A stretch of 64,000 nt of DNA, taken from NCBI RefSeq assembly GCF_047730175.1, contig NZ_CP159833.1, positions 1,116,001 through 1,180,000 on the forward strand, written 5' to 3'. Shown here piece after piece: positions 17,647 to 27,399 of this stretch. This DNA comes from Marifrigoribacter sp047730175. GTDB lineage: Bacteria > Bacteroidota > Bacteroidia > Flavobacteriales > Flavobacteriaceae. A program made the translations under genes and the position numbers. The notes under the pieces are model-generated. The model was not told where the DNA came from, did not search any database, and was given only the letters and a program-made list of their open reading frames with translations. The stretch's first letter is position 1. Every line of letters begins with the position of its first letter.

Positions 17647-18306
17647 TTAAGATATATCCATTTCTGGTATTTCTCCATCAATAATTAGATTTCCTTGAGT
17701 TGCATTTTTTATTTCCTCAACAGAAACCCCAGGAGCTCTCTCTAAAAGTTTAAAGGACCCATTTTCAATCTCCATTACAGCAAGATTACTAACCACTTTT
17801 TTCACACAGTTTACCCCAGTTAATGGCAAAGAACAATCTTTAAGTAATTTTGATTCTCCTGCGCGATTGGTATGCATCATTGCGACTATAATATTATCTG
17901 CAGAGGCTACTAAATCCATTGCTCCTCCCATACCTTTTACCATTTTTCCTGGTATTTTCCAATTGGCGATATCTCCGTTTTGAGAAACCTCCATCGCGCC
18001 TAAAATAGTTAGATCTACATGTTGCCCTCGGATCATTGAAAAACTAAGAGCTGAATCAAAAAAAGAAGCTCCAGGTAGCGCTGTAATAGTTTGCTTACCT
18101 GCATTTATTAGGTCTGGATCTTCTTCTCCTTCAAAAGGGAAAGGTCCCATTCCTAAAATTCCATTTTCACTTTGAAATTCTACATCGATATCATTTTGAA
18201 CAAAATTTGCTACTAAGGTTGGTATACCAATACCAAGGTTTACATAGTAACCGTTCTTAACTTCCTTTGCGATACGCTTTGCGATTTGTTCTTTCGTTAA
18301 TGCCAT
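17647..18306 (-). CDS. scoB: 3-oxoacid CoA-transferase subunit B
   Basis: The beta subunit of succinyl-CoA:3-ketoacid CoA-transferase, which moves CoA from succinyl-CoA to acetoacetate in ketone-body and leucine breakdown. The catalytic glutamate lies in the conserved SENGILGMGPFP motif (about residue 51), and GGAMDLVASADNIIVAMMHTNR is the typical SCOT segment. Its start shares one base with the stop of the alpha-subunit gene, so both are made in equal amount. At 219 residues it has the normal length. Confidence 0.93.
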   Translation of the reverse strand: MALTKEQIAKRIAKEVKNGYYVNLGIGIPTLVANFVQNDIDVEFQSENGILGMGPFPFEGEEDPDLINAGKQTITALPGASFFDSALSFSMIRGQHVDLTILGAMEVSQNGDIANWKIPGKMVKGMGGAMDLVASADNIIVAMMHTNRAGESKLLKDCSLPLTGVNCVKKVVSNLAVMEIENGSFKLLERAPGVSVEEIKNATQGNLIIDGEIPEMDIS

Positions 18307-19007
18307 TAGCTTCTCTGTCTTACCGTTAATTGTTCAATGCGTTTTTCATATTTTGACCCTTGAAATATTCTTTGAACAAAAATTCCAGGAATATGAATCT
18401 GATTTGGATCTAATGTTCCAACGGGAACTAACTCTTCAACCTCAACAACTGTAATCTTAGCAGCTCCACACATATTTGGGTTAAAATTACGCGCAGTACC
18501 TTTAAAAATTAAATTTCCAGCCGCATCACCTTTCCATGCTTTTATAAATCCGAAATCAGCATTAAAAGCATGTTCTAAAATATGCATTTTACCGTTATAT
18601 TCACGCGCTTCTTTTCCTTCAGCAACTTCAGTTCCGTAACCGGCAGGTGTATAAAAAGCAGGGATTCCACTTTGTGCTGCTTGACAACGTTGTGCTAAAG
18701 TTCCTTGTGGAATTAATTCAACATCTAATTCGCCACTCAACATTTGACGCTCAAATTCGGCGTTTTCACCTACATAAGATGAAATCATTTTTTTAATTTG
18801 TTTTTTCTGAAGTAATAATCCTAAGCCAAAATCATCGACTCCTGCATTATTCGAAATACAGGTTACATTTTTTACATTTCTACGCACTAATTCAGCAATA
18901 GAGTTTTCTGGAATACCACTTAGCCCAAATCCACCTAACATAAAGGTCATACCATCTTGTATCCCTTCACAGGCTACCTGAACATTGGTAACTGTTTTAT
19001 TAATCAT
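18306..19007 (-). CDS. scoA: 3-oxoacid CoA-transferase subunit A
   Basis: The alpha subunit of the same enzyme, 233 residues. The CoA-binding motif GGFGLSGIPENSI is at residues about 26-38, and the segments SNNAGVDDFGLGLLL and PAFYTPAGYGTEVAEG are those of the family. It is the first gene of the scoAB pair, with a 66-base gap to the PBP1A gene behind it on the same strand. Together the two subunits link branched-chain amino acid and fatty-acid catabolism to the TCA cycle. Confidence 0.93.
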   Translation of the reverse strand: MINKTVTNVQVACEGIQDGMTFMLGGFGLSGIPENSIAELVRRNVKNVTCISNNAGVDDFGLGLLLQKKQIKKMISSYVGENAEFERQMLSGELDVELIPQGTLAQRCQAAQSGIPAFYTPAGYGTEVAEGKEAREYNGKMHILEHAFNADFGFIKAWKGDAAGNLIFKGTARNFNPNMCGAAKITVVEVEELVPVGTLDPNQIHIPGIFVQRIFQGSKYEKRIEQLTVRQRS

Positions 19008-19073
19008 GAGAAATTTTAATTTTCCTTAAAATTACAAAAACTGAAACATTAATCCTTAAAAGAAATTAAGATT

Positions 19074-21389
19074 TTATAAATCGAATTCATCTGTAGCCCC
19101 TTCATCGATTTTATTTTCATTTTTCCATTTCACACAATCTGTTTCTATGGATAATTTTTCTGGTTTTTTAAAGTCTCCTTTAGAGATACCAAGGTCTTCG
19201 TTTTTATAACAGTCACGCATATAAATAGCCCAAATTGGGAGTGCCATAGTAGCGCCTTGACCATATCCTGTTGATGAGAAATGGGTGGCTCGGTCTTCTC
19301 CTCCTACCCATACTCCCGTAACTAAATTAGGGACCATTCCCATAAACCAACCATCGCTATTATTTTGAGTAGTACCTGTTTTACCTGCAATTGGATTTGT
19401 AAATTCATAAGGGTATCCTGTAACTGCTGCTTTATAAACAGGGGCATTAACTGCCCAAGAAGTTCTCAATCTAGATCCTGAACCCGATTGTGTTACCCCT
19501 TCCATTAAGCTTATAGTTACATAGGCTGCTTCTTTACTAATGACATCTTTAGCTTCAGGTATATTTTGATATAAAATAGTGCCGTTTTTATCTTCAATTC
19601 TAGTAACGAGCGTCGGTTTTATATAGACTCCTTCATTGGCAAAAGCGCTATAGGCTCCAACCATTTCAAATAAAGAAACGTCTGGTGTACCTAATGCAAT
19701 AGAAGGGACCTCAGGAATATTTTCAGTATCAACCCCCATTTTCTTAATTAATTCGATCACAGGTTTTGGTCCTACTCTATCAATTAATCTTGCCGTAACA
19801 GTATTTATAGATTGCGCTAATGCTGATTTTAAAGAAATCATCCCTCCATATTTACCTCCAGAATTTTTAGGCGTCCAAGGCTCTAATAAACCATATTTTC
19901 CAGCTTCAATAGTATATTGAGTATTTGGTAATGTATCGCAAGGAGACATGTGCATTTGGTCAATAACCGTTGCATATACAAAAGGTTTAAAAGTAGAACC
20001 TATTTGGCGTTTCCCTTTTTTAACCATGTCATATTTAAAATGCTTGTAATCTATACCTCCCACCCAAGCTTTTACTTCTCCTGTTTGAGGGGTCATAGAC
20101 ATAAGTGATGCTTGTAGAAAAGATTTGTGGTAACGAATAGAATCTAATGGTGTCATTAAAGTATCTATTTGTCCTCCCCAAGAAAATATTCTCATTTGAG
20201 TTTTCTTATTAAAACTCGCTACAATCTCTTTATCACTTTTCCCTTGCTTTTCTAATTCGCGCCAACGATCACTTCTTCGCATAGCAGAATTTAATATAGA
20301 TTCTATTTCGGGTTTTGTTATGTCTCTAAAAGGAGCCGTTTTATTTTTAGTGTTTTGTTTATCAAACTCTTTTTGAAGTTTTGATATATGTTGATCTACT
20401 GCGTTTTCTGCATTTTTTTGCATTTCATAATTAATCGTGGTGTAGATTTTTAATCCATCACTATAAATATTATAGCTTGATCCATCTGTTTTTGGATTTT
20501 CTTCAATCCAATTGTGCATAAAAGCACGTGTATATTCTCTAAAATAGGTTGCAACTCCTTCTGTATGTCCTTGTGGAGTAAAAACAATTTCTAATTCTGT
20601 TGTCTGAATAGAATCTTTTATTTCTTCAGAAATAAAATCATACTTTGCCATCTGGCTCAGCACCACATTCCTTCTATTTCTTACTCCAACAGGATTACGG
20701 ACGGGATTGTAAAGCGAGGAGTTTTTAAACATTCCTACTAAAATTGCAGATTCTGTAATTGTTAAATCTGTGGGTGCTTTATCAAAATAAATATGAGCAG
20801 CAGATTCTATCCCAATGGCTTGGTTTAAAAATCCATACTCATTAAAATACATGGTTATAATTTCATCTTTGGTGTAGCGTTCTTCTAATCTTGTTGCGAT
20901 AATCCATTCTTTCATCTTTTGGATGATTCTTTCAAAAGTATTTTTTGAAGCACCACCATCAGTAAAAAAAAGTTTTGCTAATTGTTGTGTTATTGTACTT
21001 GCCCCTCCTCTTGTTCCTAAAAAAACAAAAGCCCTTACTGTTCCTCTTGCATCTATCCCTGAATGATCGTAAAAACGTACATCTTCAGTAGCGATTAAAG
21101 CATTTACTAGATGTTCTGGTAAGTCTTCATATTGAACAGGGGTTCTATTTTCCTTGTAAAATTTTCCCAAGGTTTTTCCGTCAGAAGCGATGATTTCGGT
21201 CGCTAGGTTTTTTTCAGGATTTTCTAGACTTGTTTCATCTGGGAGACTGCCAAAAAGGCCCCAAGAAGCCGTTAAAAATAATAGGAACACTATTCCTATT
21301 CCAATAAAGAAAATTTTCCAAAAGGTTTTTTTGTGACGCTTTTCATTGTCTTGTACTTCCCCCTTTTTTTTTCTTTGTTGCTTTGCCAT
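19074..21389 (-). CDS. Penicillin-binding protein 1A (glycosyltransferase and transpeptidase)
   Basis: A 771-residue class A PBP that polymerises glycan strands and cross-links peptidoglycan in the periplasm. One transmembrane helix lies near residues 24-46. The GT51 domain shows the catalytic Glu in ATEDVRFYDHSGID and GGASTITQQLAKLFF. The transpeptidase domain shows the SxxK box as STFK in KRQIGSTFKPF, SxN as SINT and KTG as GKTGTTQNNSDGWF. It lies six bases downstream of gldH. The PSP1-gldH-PBP1A order forms one operon. Confidence 0.94.
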   Translation of the reverse strand: MAKQQRKKKGEVQDNEKRHKKTFWKIFFIGIGIVFLLFLTASWGLFGSLPDETSLENPEKNLATEIIASDGKTLGKFYKENRTPVQYEDLPEHLVNALIATEDVRFYDHSGIDARGTVRAFVFLGTRGGASTITQQLAKLFFTDGGASKNTFERIIQKMKEWIIATRLEERYTKDEIITMYFNEYGFLNQAIGIESAAHIYFDKAPTDLTITESAILVGMFKNSSLYNPVRNPVGVRNRRNVVLSQMAKYDFISEEIKDSIQTTELEIVFTPQGHTEGVATYFREYTRAFMHNWIEENPKTDGSSYNIYSDGLKIYTTINYEMQKNAENAVDQHISKLQKEFDKQNTKNKTAPFRDITKPEIESILNSAMRRSDRWRELEKQGKSDKEIVASFNKKTQMRIFSWGGQIDTLMTPLDSIRYHKSFLQASLMSMTPQTGEVKAWVGGIDYKHFKYDMVKKGKRQIGSTFKPFVYATVIDQMHMSPCDTLPNTQYTIEAGKYGLLEPWTPKNSGGKYGGMISLKSALAQSINTVTARLIDRVGPKPVIELIKKMGVDTENIPEVPSIALGTPDVSLFEMVGAYSAFANEGVYIKPTLVTRIEDKNGTILYQNIPEAKDVISKEAAYVTISLMEGVTQSGSGSRLRTSWAVNAPVYKAAVTGYPYEFTNPIAGKTGTTQNNSDGWFMGMVPNLVTGVWVGGEDRATHFSSTGYGQGATMALPIWAIYMRDCYKNEDLGISKGDFKKPEKLSIETDCVKWKNENKIDEGATDEFDL

Positions 21390-21394
21390 ATAAG

Positions 21395-21880
21395 TTACTG
21401 TTGAGAGGGTCTTTCGATACTATACCCTACATCTGTTATTCCTTCAAGGTTAAAAACGCCTTCTACATCTCCATTATTGCGTACTGCTTGTTCAATTCTA
21501 AGGGTATAAGTTCCTTCTTCAGTAAAAGAAACATTTTCTTTATACCACAATTTATTTTCTTTAACACTACCTATACCTGTTCCCAGCCATGTTCCATCTG
21601 CTTGTGCCATTTTGTATTCTAGGGTATCTACAATTGATTTTCCATGAGGAAATTCAATACTAGCAATTATAAATAAATTACTGTATTTATAATCATTAGT
21701 ATTTCTAATATTTATAAAAACATTGTAAAGCTGTAATGAATCTAATTGAGGAATTTCAAACTTTATTATATCGTTTTTATTCCAGGTATTCTCTAACGAT
21801 TTCGAGTCACTAACTAAGGTATTAGTAGTACACGAAATCAATAACATCAAGGATAAAAAATAAATAACCCTATTTAGCAT
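21395..21880 (-). CDS. gldH: Gliding motility lipoprotein GldH
   Basis: A 161-residue outer-membrane-type lipoprotein needed for gliding in flavobacteria. The lipobox is LLISC at residues about 13-17, followed by the GldH domain (WNKNDIIKFEIPQLDSLQLYN, then ADGTWLGTGIGSVKENKLWY and RIEQAVRNN). It overlaps the upstream PSP1-domain gene by 11 bases and precedes the PBP1A gene. Together with sprE at 56592 it shows that the organism has the type IX secretion and gliding apparatus. Whether this strain glides is not known. Confidence 0.88.
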   Translation of the reverse strand: MLNRVIYFLSLMLLISCTTNTLVSDSKSLENTWNKNDIIKFEIPQLDSLQLYNVFINIRNTNDYKYSNLFIIASIEFPHGKSIVDTLEYKMAQADGTWLGTGIGSVKENKLWYKENVSFTEEGTYTLRIEQAVRNNGDVEGVFNLEGITDVGYSIERPSQQ

Positions 21881-23042
21881 CTTTTTTCTGATTTCTATTT
21901 CGGTTACGATTTCTATTGTTTCGGTTTTTGTTGTTATTCTTTTTAGGTTTTGGCTTATCGAATCGAGTTAAACTATCTTGCCCTACAACATCACTAAATA
22001 TTTTACTTTCAGGAACGATTACATCTTCTACATATTCTTCAATACTAGCAGCTTTTTCGCCCTTTTTATTCATCGCTATTATTTGATTTGCACTTTCTGC
22101 TGAAAGCATAAACCAATTCATTGCTTTTCCTTCATAAGCATACCAAAGAACTCCCTTAAAAATATCAATTTTTATACAAAAAGCAGTTCCCTTTTCGGTA
22201 AGTAGTTTTTTATCATTCTTCGGAAATTCTTTTAAAGCATCTAAATAAGAATCTAATTCGTAATTAAGACAGCATTTAAGTTTTCCACATTGACCGGCAA
22301 GTTTTAACGGGTTTAATGAAAGCTGTTGATAGCGTGCTGCTGAAGTTTTTACCGATCTAAAATCGGTTAACCAAGTTGAGCAACATAATTCTCTCCCACA
22401 AGAGCCTATCCCTCCAAGTCTAGCAGCTTCTTGACGAAACCCTACTTGTTTCATTTCTACTCTTGTGCTAAATGCTTTTGCTAAGTCTTTTATTAATTGT
22501 CTAAAATCTACACGTTCTTCTGCAGTATAATAAAAAATTACTTTTGAGCCATCTCCTTGATATTCAATATCAGAAATTTTCATTTTTAGTCCTAAATGAA
22601 TCGCTATTTCACGGGATCTTTTCTGAATTTCACTTTCTTTTTTTCTAGAATTTTGCCAAATATCTATATCTTTTTGAGAGGCTTTTCTATATATTTTTGG
22701 AAGAGATTCTACGTCTGTAGTTTCTTTCTTTTTCTTCATTTGTACTTTAACAAGTTCGCCCGTTAAAGTTACAATACCGATATCATGTCCAGAAGTTGCT
22801 TCAGTGGCAACTACATCTCCTATAGAAAGTGTAATGTTTTCTGGAGTTTTATAAAAATGTTTTCTTCCGTTTTTAAAGCGTGCTTCAACACCATTAAAAG
22901 GGAGACTTTTTCCAGGAAGTGACATATTAGATAACCAATCGAAAACCGTTAGTTTGTTACATCCATCAGATCCGCAAGTTCCATTATTCTTGCATCCTTT
23001 TGGTTGTCCGTCAGTACCTGAACTACAACTTGTACAGCTCAT
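21870..23042 (-). CDS. PSP1 domain protein (RicT-like)
   Basis: A 390-residue cytosolic protein of the RicT/YaaT family, in Bacillus part of the Y complex that binds iron-sulfur clusters and aids RNase Y. The N-terminus is cysteine-rich (MSCTSCSSGTDGQPKGCKNN and a further pair of Cys). The PSP1 core has the conserved cysteines GGIGSCGRELCCSTWL and LAGQCGKLKCCLNYE around residues 210-265. The C-terminus is a basic, disordered tail rich in KN/RN repeats that probably binds nucleic acid. It is first in the operon with gldH. The role in Bacteroidota is not settled. Confidence 0.86.
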   Translation of the reverse strand: MSCTSCSSGTDGQPKGCKNNGTCGSDGCNKLTVFDWLSNMSLPGKSLPFNGVEARFKNGRKHFYKTPENITLSIGDVVATEATSGHDIGIVTLTGELVKVQMKKKKETTDVESLPKIYRKASQKDIDIWQNSRKKESEIQKRSREIAIHLGLKMKISDIEYQGDGSKVIFYYTAEERVDFRQLIKDLAKAFSTRVEMKQVGFRQEAARLGGIGSCGRELCCSTWLTDFRSVKTSAARYQQLSLNPLKLAGQCGKLKCCLNYELDSYLDALKEFPKNDKKLLTEKGTAFCIKIDIFKGVLWYAYEGKAMNWFMLSAESANQIIAMNKKGEKAASIEEYVEDVIVPESKIFSDVVGQDSLTRFDKPKPKKNNNKNRNNRNRNRNRNQKKDAK

Positions 23043-23268
23043 AATTATTTATATATAAAGCCCTTTTTTAATGAAAAAAAGAGACGAAGATTAATTATTA
23101 TTTTGTGAAAGTAAATGTACCAATTAATTCTAGAACATTTTAGTTTTAACATTTTCCTTTAACGCAATATGAATATCGTTTAAAAAAAATACATTCATAC
23201 AACTTTCAAAAGCAAAAATACTTCTTTCAAAGTTGTTGACAAAAAATATCATTATAGGGTTTTTCCCG

Positions 23269-23299
23269 TTGCAGTCCTTCCAAAGAAATAGTAACTTAG
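23269..23299 (+). promoter_or_regulatory. Promoter of recA
   Basis: TTG (23269-23271), then 20 bases, then TAACTTAG (23292-23299), which fits the Bacteroidota pattern TTG-N19-21-TAnnTTTG with one mismatch. It lies 30 bases before the recA start. No LexA-type palindrome is evident in the 287-base gap, which otherwise holds nothing I can identify. Confidence 0.5.
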
Positions 23300-23329
23300 C
23301 GAGTTAATATAGTCAAGAAATTAGATAAA

Positions 23330-24337
23330 ATGAGCAAAGAAAACGAAGCAAAACTAAAAGCGCTTAAATTAACTTTAGATAAATTAGATAAAACTTACGG
23401 TAAAGGAACTGTGATGAAAATGGGAGATATTCCTATTCAAGAAGTAGATGTAATACCTACTGGATCTTTAGGTTTAGATATTGCCTTAGGAGTTGGAGGA
23501 TATCCAAGAGGAAGAGTAATAGAAATATATGGCCCAGAATCTTCGGGTAAGACAACCTTAACTTTACATGCAATTGCAGAGTGTCAGAAAAAAGGAGGTA
23601 TTGCTGCTTTTATTGATGCCGAACATGCTTTTGACAGGTATTATGCAAAAAACTTAGGTGTTGATATTGAAAATCTTATTATTTCACAACCTGATAATGG
23701 AGAACAAGCATTAGAAATTACTGATAATTTAATACGAAGTGGAGCCATCGATTTAATTGTAATTGATTCAGTAGCTGCCTTAACTCCTAAAAGTGAGATT
23801 GAAGGAGAAATGGGGGATTCAAAAATGGGACTTCATGCAAGGTTAATGTCACAGGCTCTAAGAAAACTAACTGGTTCTATAAGTAAAACAAATTGTTCTG
23901 TGTTTTTTATTAACCAATTAAGAGAGAAAATTGGTGTTATGTTTGGTAACCCGGAAACTACAACTGGTGGTAATGCTTTAAAGTTTTATGCATCTGTACG
24001 CCTAGACATTAGACGATCTACACAAATTAAAAACGCTAATAGTGAGGTTCTTGGAAATAAAACACGTGTAAAAGTTGTAAAAAATAAAGTAGCACCACCA
24101 TTTAAACTAGCAGAATTTGACATCATGTATGGACTAGGAATATCAAAGGTTGGTGAAATAATAGACCTTGGTGTTAACTTTGAAATCATTAAAAAAAGTG
24201 GTTCTTGGTTTAGCTATGATGAAACTAAATTAGGTCAAGGAAGAGAAGCTGTGAAAGAATTACTATTAGATAATCCAGAATTAATGGAGGAATTAGAAAT
24301 AAAAATTAAAGATGCTATAGCAGCTATTAGTAATTAA
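23330..24337 (+). CDS. recA: Recombinase RecA
   Basis: The 335-residue strand-exchange ATPase for homologous recombination and SOS signalling. Walker A is GPESSGKT, Walker B is LIVIDSVAAL, the L2 loop contains NPETTTGGNALKFYASVRLDIRR, and MAW is replaced by the usual flavobacterial KMGLHARLMSQALRKL. The length and all domains are normal. It is a single-gene unit with its own promoter. After its stop an inverted repeat GCAACCAA/TTGGTTGC spans 24355-24417. Confidence 0.97.
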   Translation: MSKENEAKLKALKLTLDKLDKTYGKGTVMKMGDIPIQEVDVIPTGSLGLDIALGVGGYPRGRVIEIYGPESSGKTTLTLHAIAECQKKGGIAAFIDAEHAFDRYYAKNLGVDIENLIISQPDNGEQALEITDNLIRSGAIDLIVIDSVAALTPKSEIEGEMGDSKMGLHARLMSQALRKLTGSISKTNCSVFFINQLREKIGVMFGNPETTTGGNALKFYASVRLDIRRSTQIKNANSEVLGNKTRVKVVKNKVAPPFKLAEFDIMYGLGISKVGEIIDLGVNFEIIKKSGSWFSYDETKLGQGREAVKELLLDNPELMEELEIKIKDAIAAISN

Positions 24338-24457
24338 GTTTTTTTATTCTCCACGCAACCAATAAACTAGTAAAGCATCTATACAATTGTAGAACCTTTA
24401 ATATTATAGTTGGTTGCTTAATGAGTAGGCAATAAACAAATACATAAAGGACTGCGT

Positions 24458-25000
24458 TTGACTTTAGAGGAGCTCATATTAAATTGTAAAAACAAAGATG
24501 CAAAAGCTCAAAAGGAATTGTATGATACATTTTCTAGAACTTTGTTTTCTATTTGTTTAAAGTATTCTCCAAATTATCATGAAGCAGAAGATAATTTACA
24601 AGATTCTTTTATTACAATTTATAAAAGCATTGAGCAATTTAAAGGCAAAGGTTCTTTTGAAGGATGGATGAAACGAATTACTGTAAACACAGTGCTTCAA
24701 AAATACCGTAAGCAACGTGTATTTAATTTGTCTAATGAAGAGCAGCTTGAAGATGAAGTAGAATTAGAAATTGAAGATAGTAATGTGCCTTTGGATTATT
24801 TGTTAAAAATCATTCAAGAATTACCAGATCGCTATCGCCTTGTTTTTACTCTTTATGTGTTAGATGATTATTCACATAGAGAAATTTCTGAACTATTAGG
24901 AATCACAACAGGAACTTCAAAATCAAATCTATCAAGAGCAAGGGCGATATTAAAAACAAAGATTGAAAATTATTATAAAGTAGAAGATGCTGTAAAATGA
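24458..25000 (+). CDS. RNA polymerase sigma factor, ECF family
   Basis: A 180-residue ECF sigma factor with region 2 (YHEAEDNLQDSFITIYKSIEQFKGKGSFEGWMKR) and region 4 (LPDRYRLVFTLYVLDDYSHREISELLGITTGTSKSNLSRAR) intact. The start is a TTG at 24458; no ATG exists in frame upstream. Its stop overlaps the next gene by four bases (ATGA), so the partner membrane protein is made along with it. An 8-bp inverted repeat in the upstream gap could be an operator. Confidence 0.9.
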   Translation: MTLEELILNCKNKDAKAQKELYDTFSRTLFSICLKYSPNYHEAEDNLQDSFITIYKSIEQFKGKGSFEGWMKRITVNTVLQKYRKQRVFNLSNEEQLEDEVELEIEDSNVPLDYLLKIIQELPDRYRLVFTLYVLDDYSHREISELLGITTGTSKSNLSRARAILKTKIENYYKVEDAVK

Positions 25001-26550
25001 AAGACAAAAAGCACATAGATTCGCTTTTTAAAGATCGCTTTAAAAGCTTTGAGGCTTCACCTTCACCAGAAGTGTGGGAGAAGATTCAAGCGCAGTTACA
25101 AAAAACAGATGGCGACAAAAAGGTGATCCCACTTTGGTTTAAACTTGCAGGTGTTGCTGCTTTATTAGCGCTGTTATTTACCGTTGGAACTACTTTCTTT
25201 AACCCTTCCAATGCACCAAGTCCAGAGTTTACAACAATTGAAGAGGTGATTAATGAAGAAGATGACAGTAAAAAGAACAATGTAATTGTTGATAAAAAAA
25301 TTAATACTACTGAAATTGCTTCAGAAGACAAAAACACTGATTCTAACATTCAGACGAATGAAGATAATGACAACTTAATTAAAAAGTCCTCTATTGAACA
25401 ATCAAACATCTCTGAAAGTAAAATTGCTTCTGAAAACAACAACATAAATAATTCGAATAAAAATTCAACTTCTTCAGAAAAGAAAAACAGTCTATTTATA
25501 AAAAATTCTGAAGCTGATAAACTTATTAAAAAAGCAACTACAGGAAAAACAGCAACTGCTGTTGAAACTAACATTACTAAAGATGATTTTAATACTAAAA
25601 ATGATCTTGAATTAAACACCTCTGAAAAAGGAACAGAGTCTTTAATTAATAAGGGAACTAGTATTTCTGAAACTACATTAACGGAAGAAGCAGTAACAGA
25701 AAGTAACAATTCAGAAACAGAAGAAAAAAAGACAGCTCTTGAAGAAAGTGAAAAACCTTCTATTTTTGATGCAATTGATGAAAAAAATACAGTGGAAGAA
25801 GTAGTCGCATCAAATGACAATGATCCAGATAATCGTTGGGATATAACTCCAAATTTTGCTCCTGTTTTTTATAATTCTTTAGAAGAAGGTTCTTCTATTG
25901 ATCCCTCTTTTGCCGACAATGCGCAGAGTGGTGATGTTAATTTTAGTTATGGAATTCAAGTTGCTTATAATGTAAGTGATAAGTTAAGTATTCGATCTGG
26001 TGTAAACAACGTGAATTTAAGTTATACTACTACTGGAATTGAACTTGGTACAGGACCTGTTTCTGCAGCTTTAAAAAGCATTGATTATGGTAATAAATCC
26101 GTTGTTTTAACTGCGGTCGACAAAGGATCTTTATCAAATAGTGGCGGCGATGGAACTTTTGGAAATATTACTCCAAAAGCAACCAACGGAGAAGCGGAAC
26201 TAAATCAAAAAATAAATTATTTTGAAGTTCCATTAGAGTTAAAATACTCCCTTGTTAATAATAAATTCGGTGTTAATCTAATCGGTGGATTAAGCACCTT
26301 GTTTTTAGGTAATAATGAAATAACAGTAAATGCCGGGGATTTTGAAAGCGTCCTTGGAGAGGCAAATAACTTATCGTCAGTAAGTTTTACTACCAATATT
26401 GGTGTAGGCCTTAATTATAAGTTTTCAAAAAGATTTATGTTTAACATTGAGCCTATGTTTAAATATCAACTCAATCCGTATACAGATTCGTCTGTAAATT
26501 ACAAACCCTATTATATTGGTATATATAGTGGATTGAGTTTTAAATTTTAG
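24997..26550 (+). CDS. Membrane-anchored protein with C-terminal beta-barrel-like domain, partner of the ECF sigma factor
   Basis: A 517-residue protein of unusual build. Residues 1-45 are a charged cytosolic segment (FKDRFKSFEASPSPEVWEKIQAQL). A single transmembrane helix lies near 48-68. Residues about 80-270 are low-complexity, rich in S, T, N, E and K. The last 240 residues have the alternating pattern of an outer-membrane beta-barrel, ending YYIGIYSGLSFKF. The coupling to the sigma gene and the cytosolic N-terminus suggest an anti-sigma role for the short N-terminal part, as inferred from context. The C-terminal domain resembles the PorT-like barrels common in the phylum. A terminator follows. 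Confidence 0.7.
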   Translation: MKDKKHIDSLFKDRFKSFEASPSPEVWEKIQAQLQKTDGDKKVIPLWFKLAGVAALLALLFTVGTTFFNPSNAPSPEFTTIEEVINEEDDSKKNNVIVDKKINTTEIASEDKNTDSNIQTNEDNDNLIKKSSIEQSNISESKIASENNNINNSNKNSTSSEKKNSLFIKNSEADKLIKKATTGKTATAVETNITKDDFNTKNDLELNTSEKGTESLINKGTSISETTLTEEAVTESNNSETEEKKTALEESEKPSIFDAIDEKNTVEEVVASNDNDPDNRWDITPNFAPVFYNSLEEGSSIDPSFADNAQSGDVNFSYGIQVAYNVSDKLSIRSGVNNVNLSYTTTGIELGTGPVSAALKSIDYGNKSVVLTAVDKGSLSNSGGDGTFGNITPKATNGEAELNQKINYFEVPLELKYSLVNNKFGVNLIGGLSTLFLGNNEITVNAGDFESVLGEANNLSSVSFTTNIGVGLNYKFSKRFMFNIEPMFKYQLNPYTDSSVNYKPYYIGIYSGLSFKF

Positions 26551-26590
26551 TTTAGGTTAAGTTGGTTGGGCTTGTAAAAGCTTTAACTGA

Positions 26591-26624
26591 AAAAACCGTT
26601 CTTCGCCATAGAACGGTTTTTTTT
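26591..26624. terminator. Bidirectional Rho-independent terminator
   Basis: A 10-bp stem AAAACCGTTC / GAACGGTTTT with a 9-base loop is followed by T runs in both directions. It serves the plus-strand sigma operon and the convergent acyltransferase gene that ends at 26631. Confidence 0.92.
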
Positions 26625-26630
26625 ATTGAT

Positions 26631-27374
26631 TTAATCTATAGTTGGATGCAGTAATTCATTAAGTATAATTTCTCTTGTCTGAATTCTTAACATTCTTTTA
26701 TCTTCTAATTCTAAGATACCTGTTGGTATTAATTGATGTGTTTTAACTCTCATTTTGCCCGGACCTCCACTAAAAAAAGTATATGAAAAGCGCTTTTTGT
26801 TATCATGAAATGTCATTGGTGCAATAGGTATATTATGGTCAATTGCTAATCTAAAAGCTCCATCTTTAAATTCATCTAGAACAACACTCTCATCATCAGG
26901 CACTCCTCCTTCAGGAAATATGCATACACTATAGCCAAGGTCTATTTTTCTTTGAGCACTTTTAAAAACTTCTAACCTGCTTACTCTATTATCTCTATCT
27001 ACTAAAATACACGAGCGTTTATAAATAAAGCCAAATAATGGAATCTTACTTAGTTCTTTTTTTCCAACAAATACAAAAGGGTTTTTTGTTACATACAACA
27101 TTAACATGATATCGGTCATAGAGGTATGATTCGCTATAAACATATAACTTTGCCCCTTTTGATATTCTTCTTCTCTTTTAATTTTGGGAATAAATCCCAT
27201 TCCGTATAAAATGAATATTGACCATCCTCTTGCTAACTTAAAAAAGAAAGGATACCATGCTTCTTTTAAAATACTTGCTAATAATAATGGCATTAAAGCG
27301 ATTATATAAATAAACATAAGTAAGTAAAACCATAATCGGTAAAAAAGGATTGCTATGTTTTTTATTAATTTCAT
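26631..27374 (-). CDS. 1-acyl-sn-glycerol-3-phosphate acyltransferase (PlsC family), second copy
   Basis: A 247-residue inner-membrane acyltransferase. The HX4D motif appears as NHTSMTD and the second motif as FPEGGVPDD, with an N-terminal hydrophobic anchor (residues about 6-35). It differs clearly from the paralogue at 462 in the FPEG region (GVPDDES instead of TRSRTG), so the two probably have different acyl donors or lipids. It is a single gene, divergent from trpS. Confidence 0.87.
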   Translation of the reverse strand: MKLIKNIAILFYRLWFYLLMFIYIIALMPLLLASILKEAWYPFFFKLARGWSIFILYGMGFIPKIKREEEYQKGQSYMFIANHTSMTDIMLMLYVTKNPFVFVGKKELSKIPLFGFIYKRSCILVDRDNRVSRLEVFKSAQRKIDLGYSVCIFPEGGVPDDESVVLDEFKDGAFRLAIDHNIPIAPMTFHDNKKRFSYTFFSGGPGKMRVKTHQLIPTGILELEDKRMLRIQTREIILNELLHPTID

Positions 27375-27399
27375 GTGTAAATACTATTATATATTAACG

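Noticed and set aside
24355..24417. Inverted repeat GCAACCAA/TTGGTTGC between recA and the sigma factor gene
   Set aside because: The arms are 47 bases apart with no T run, so it is neither a convincing terminator nor a clear operator; noted only in the gene entries.
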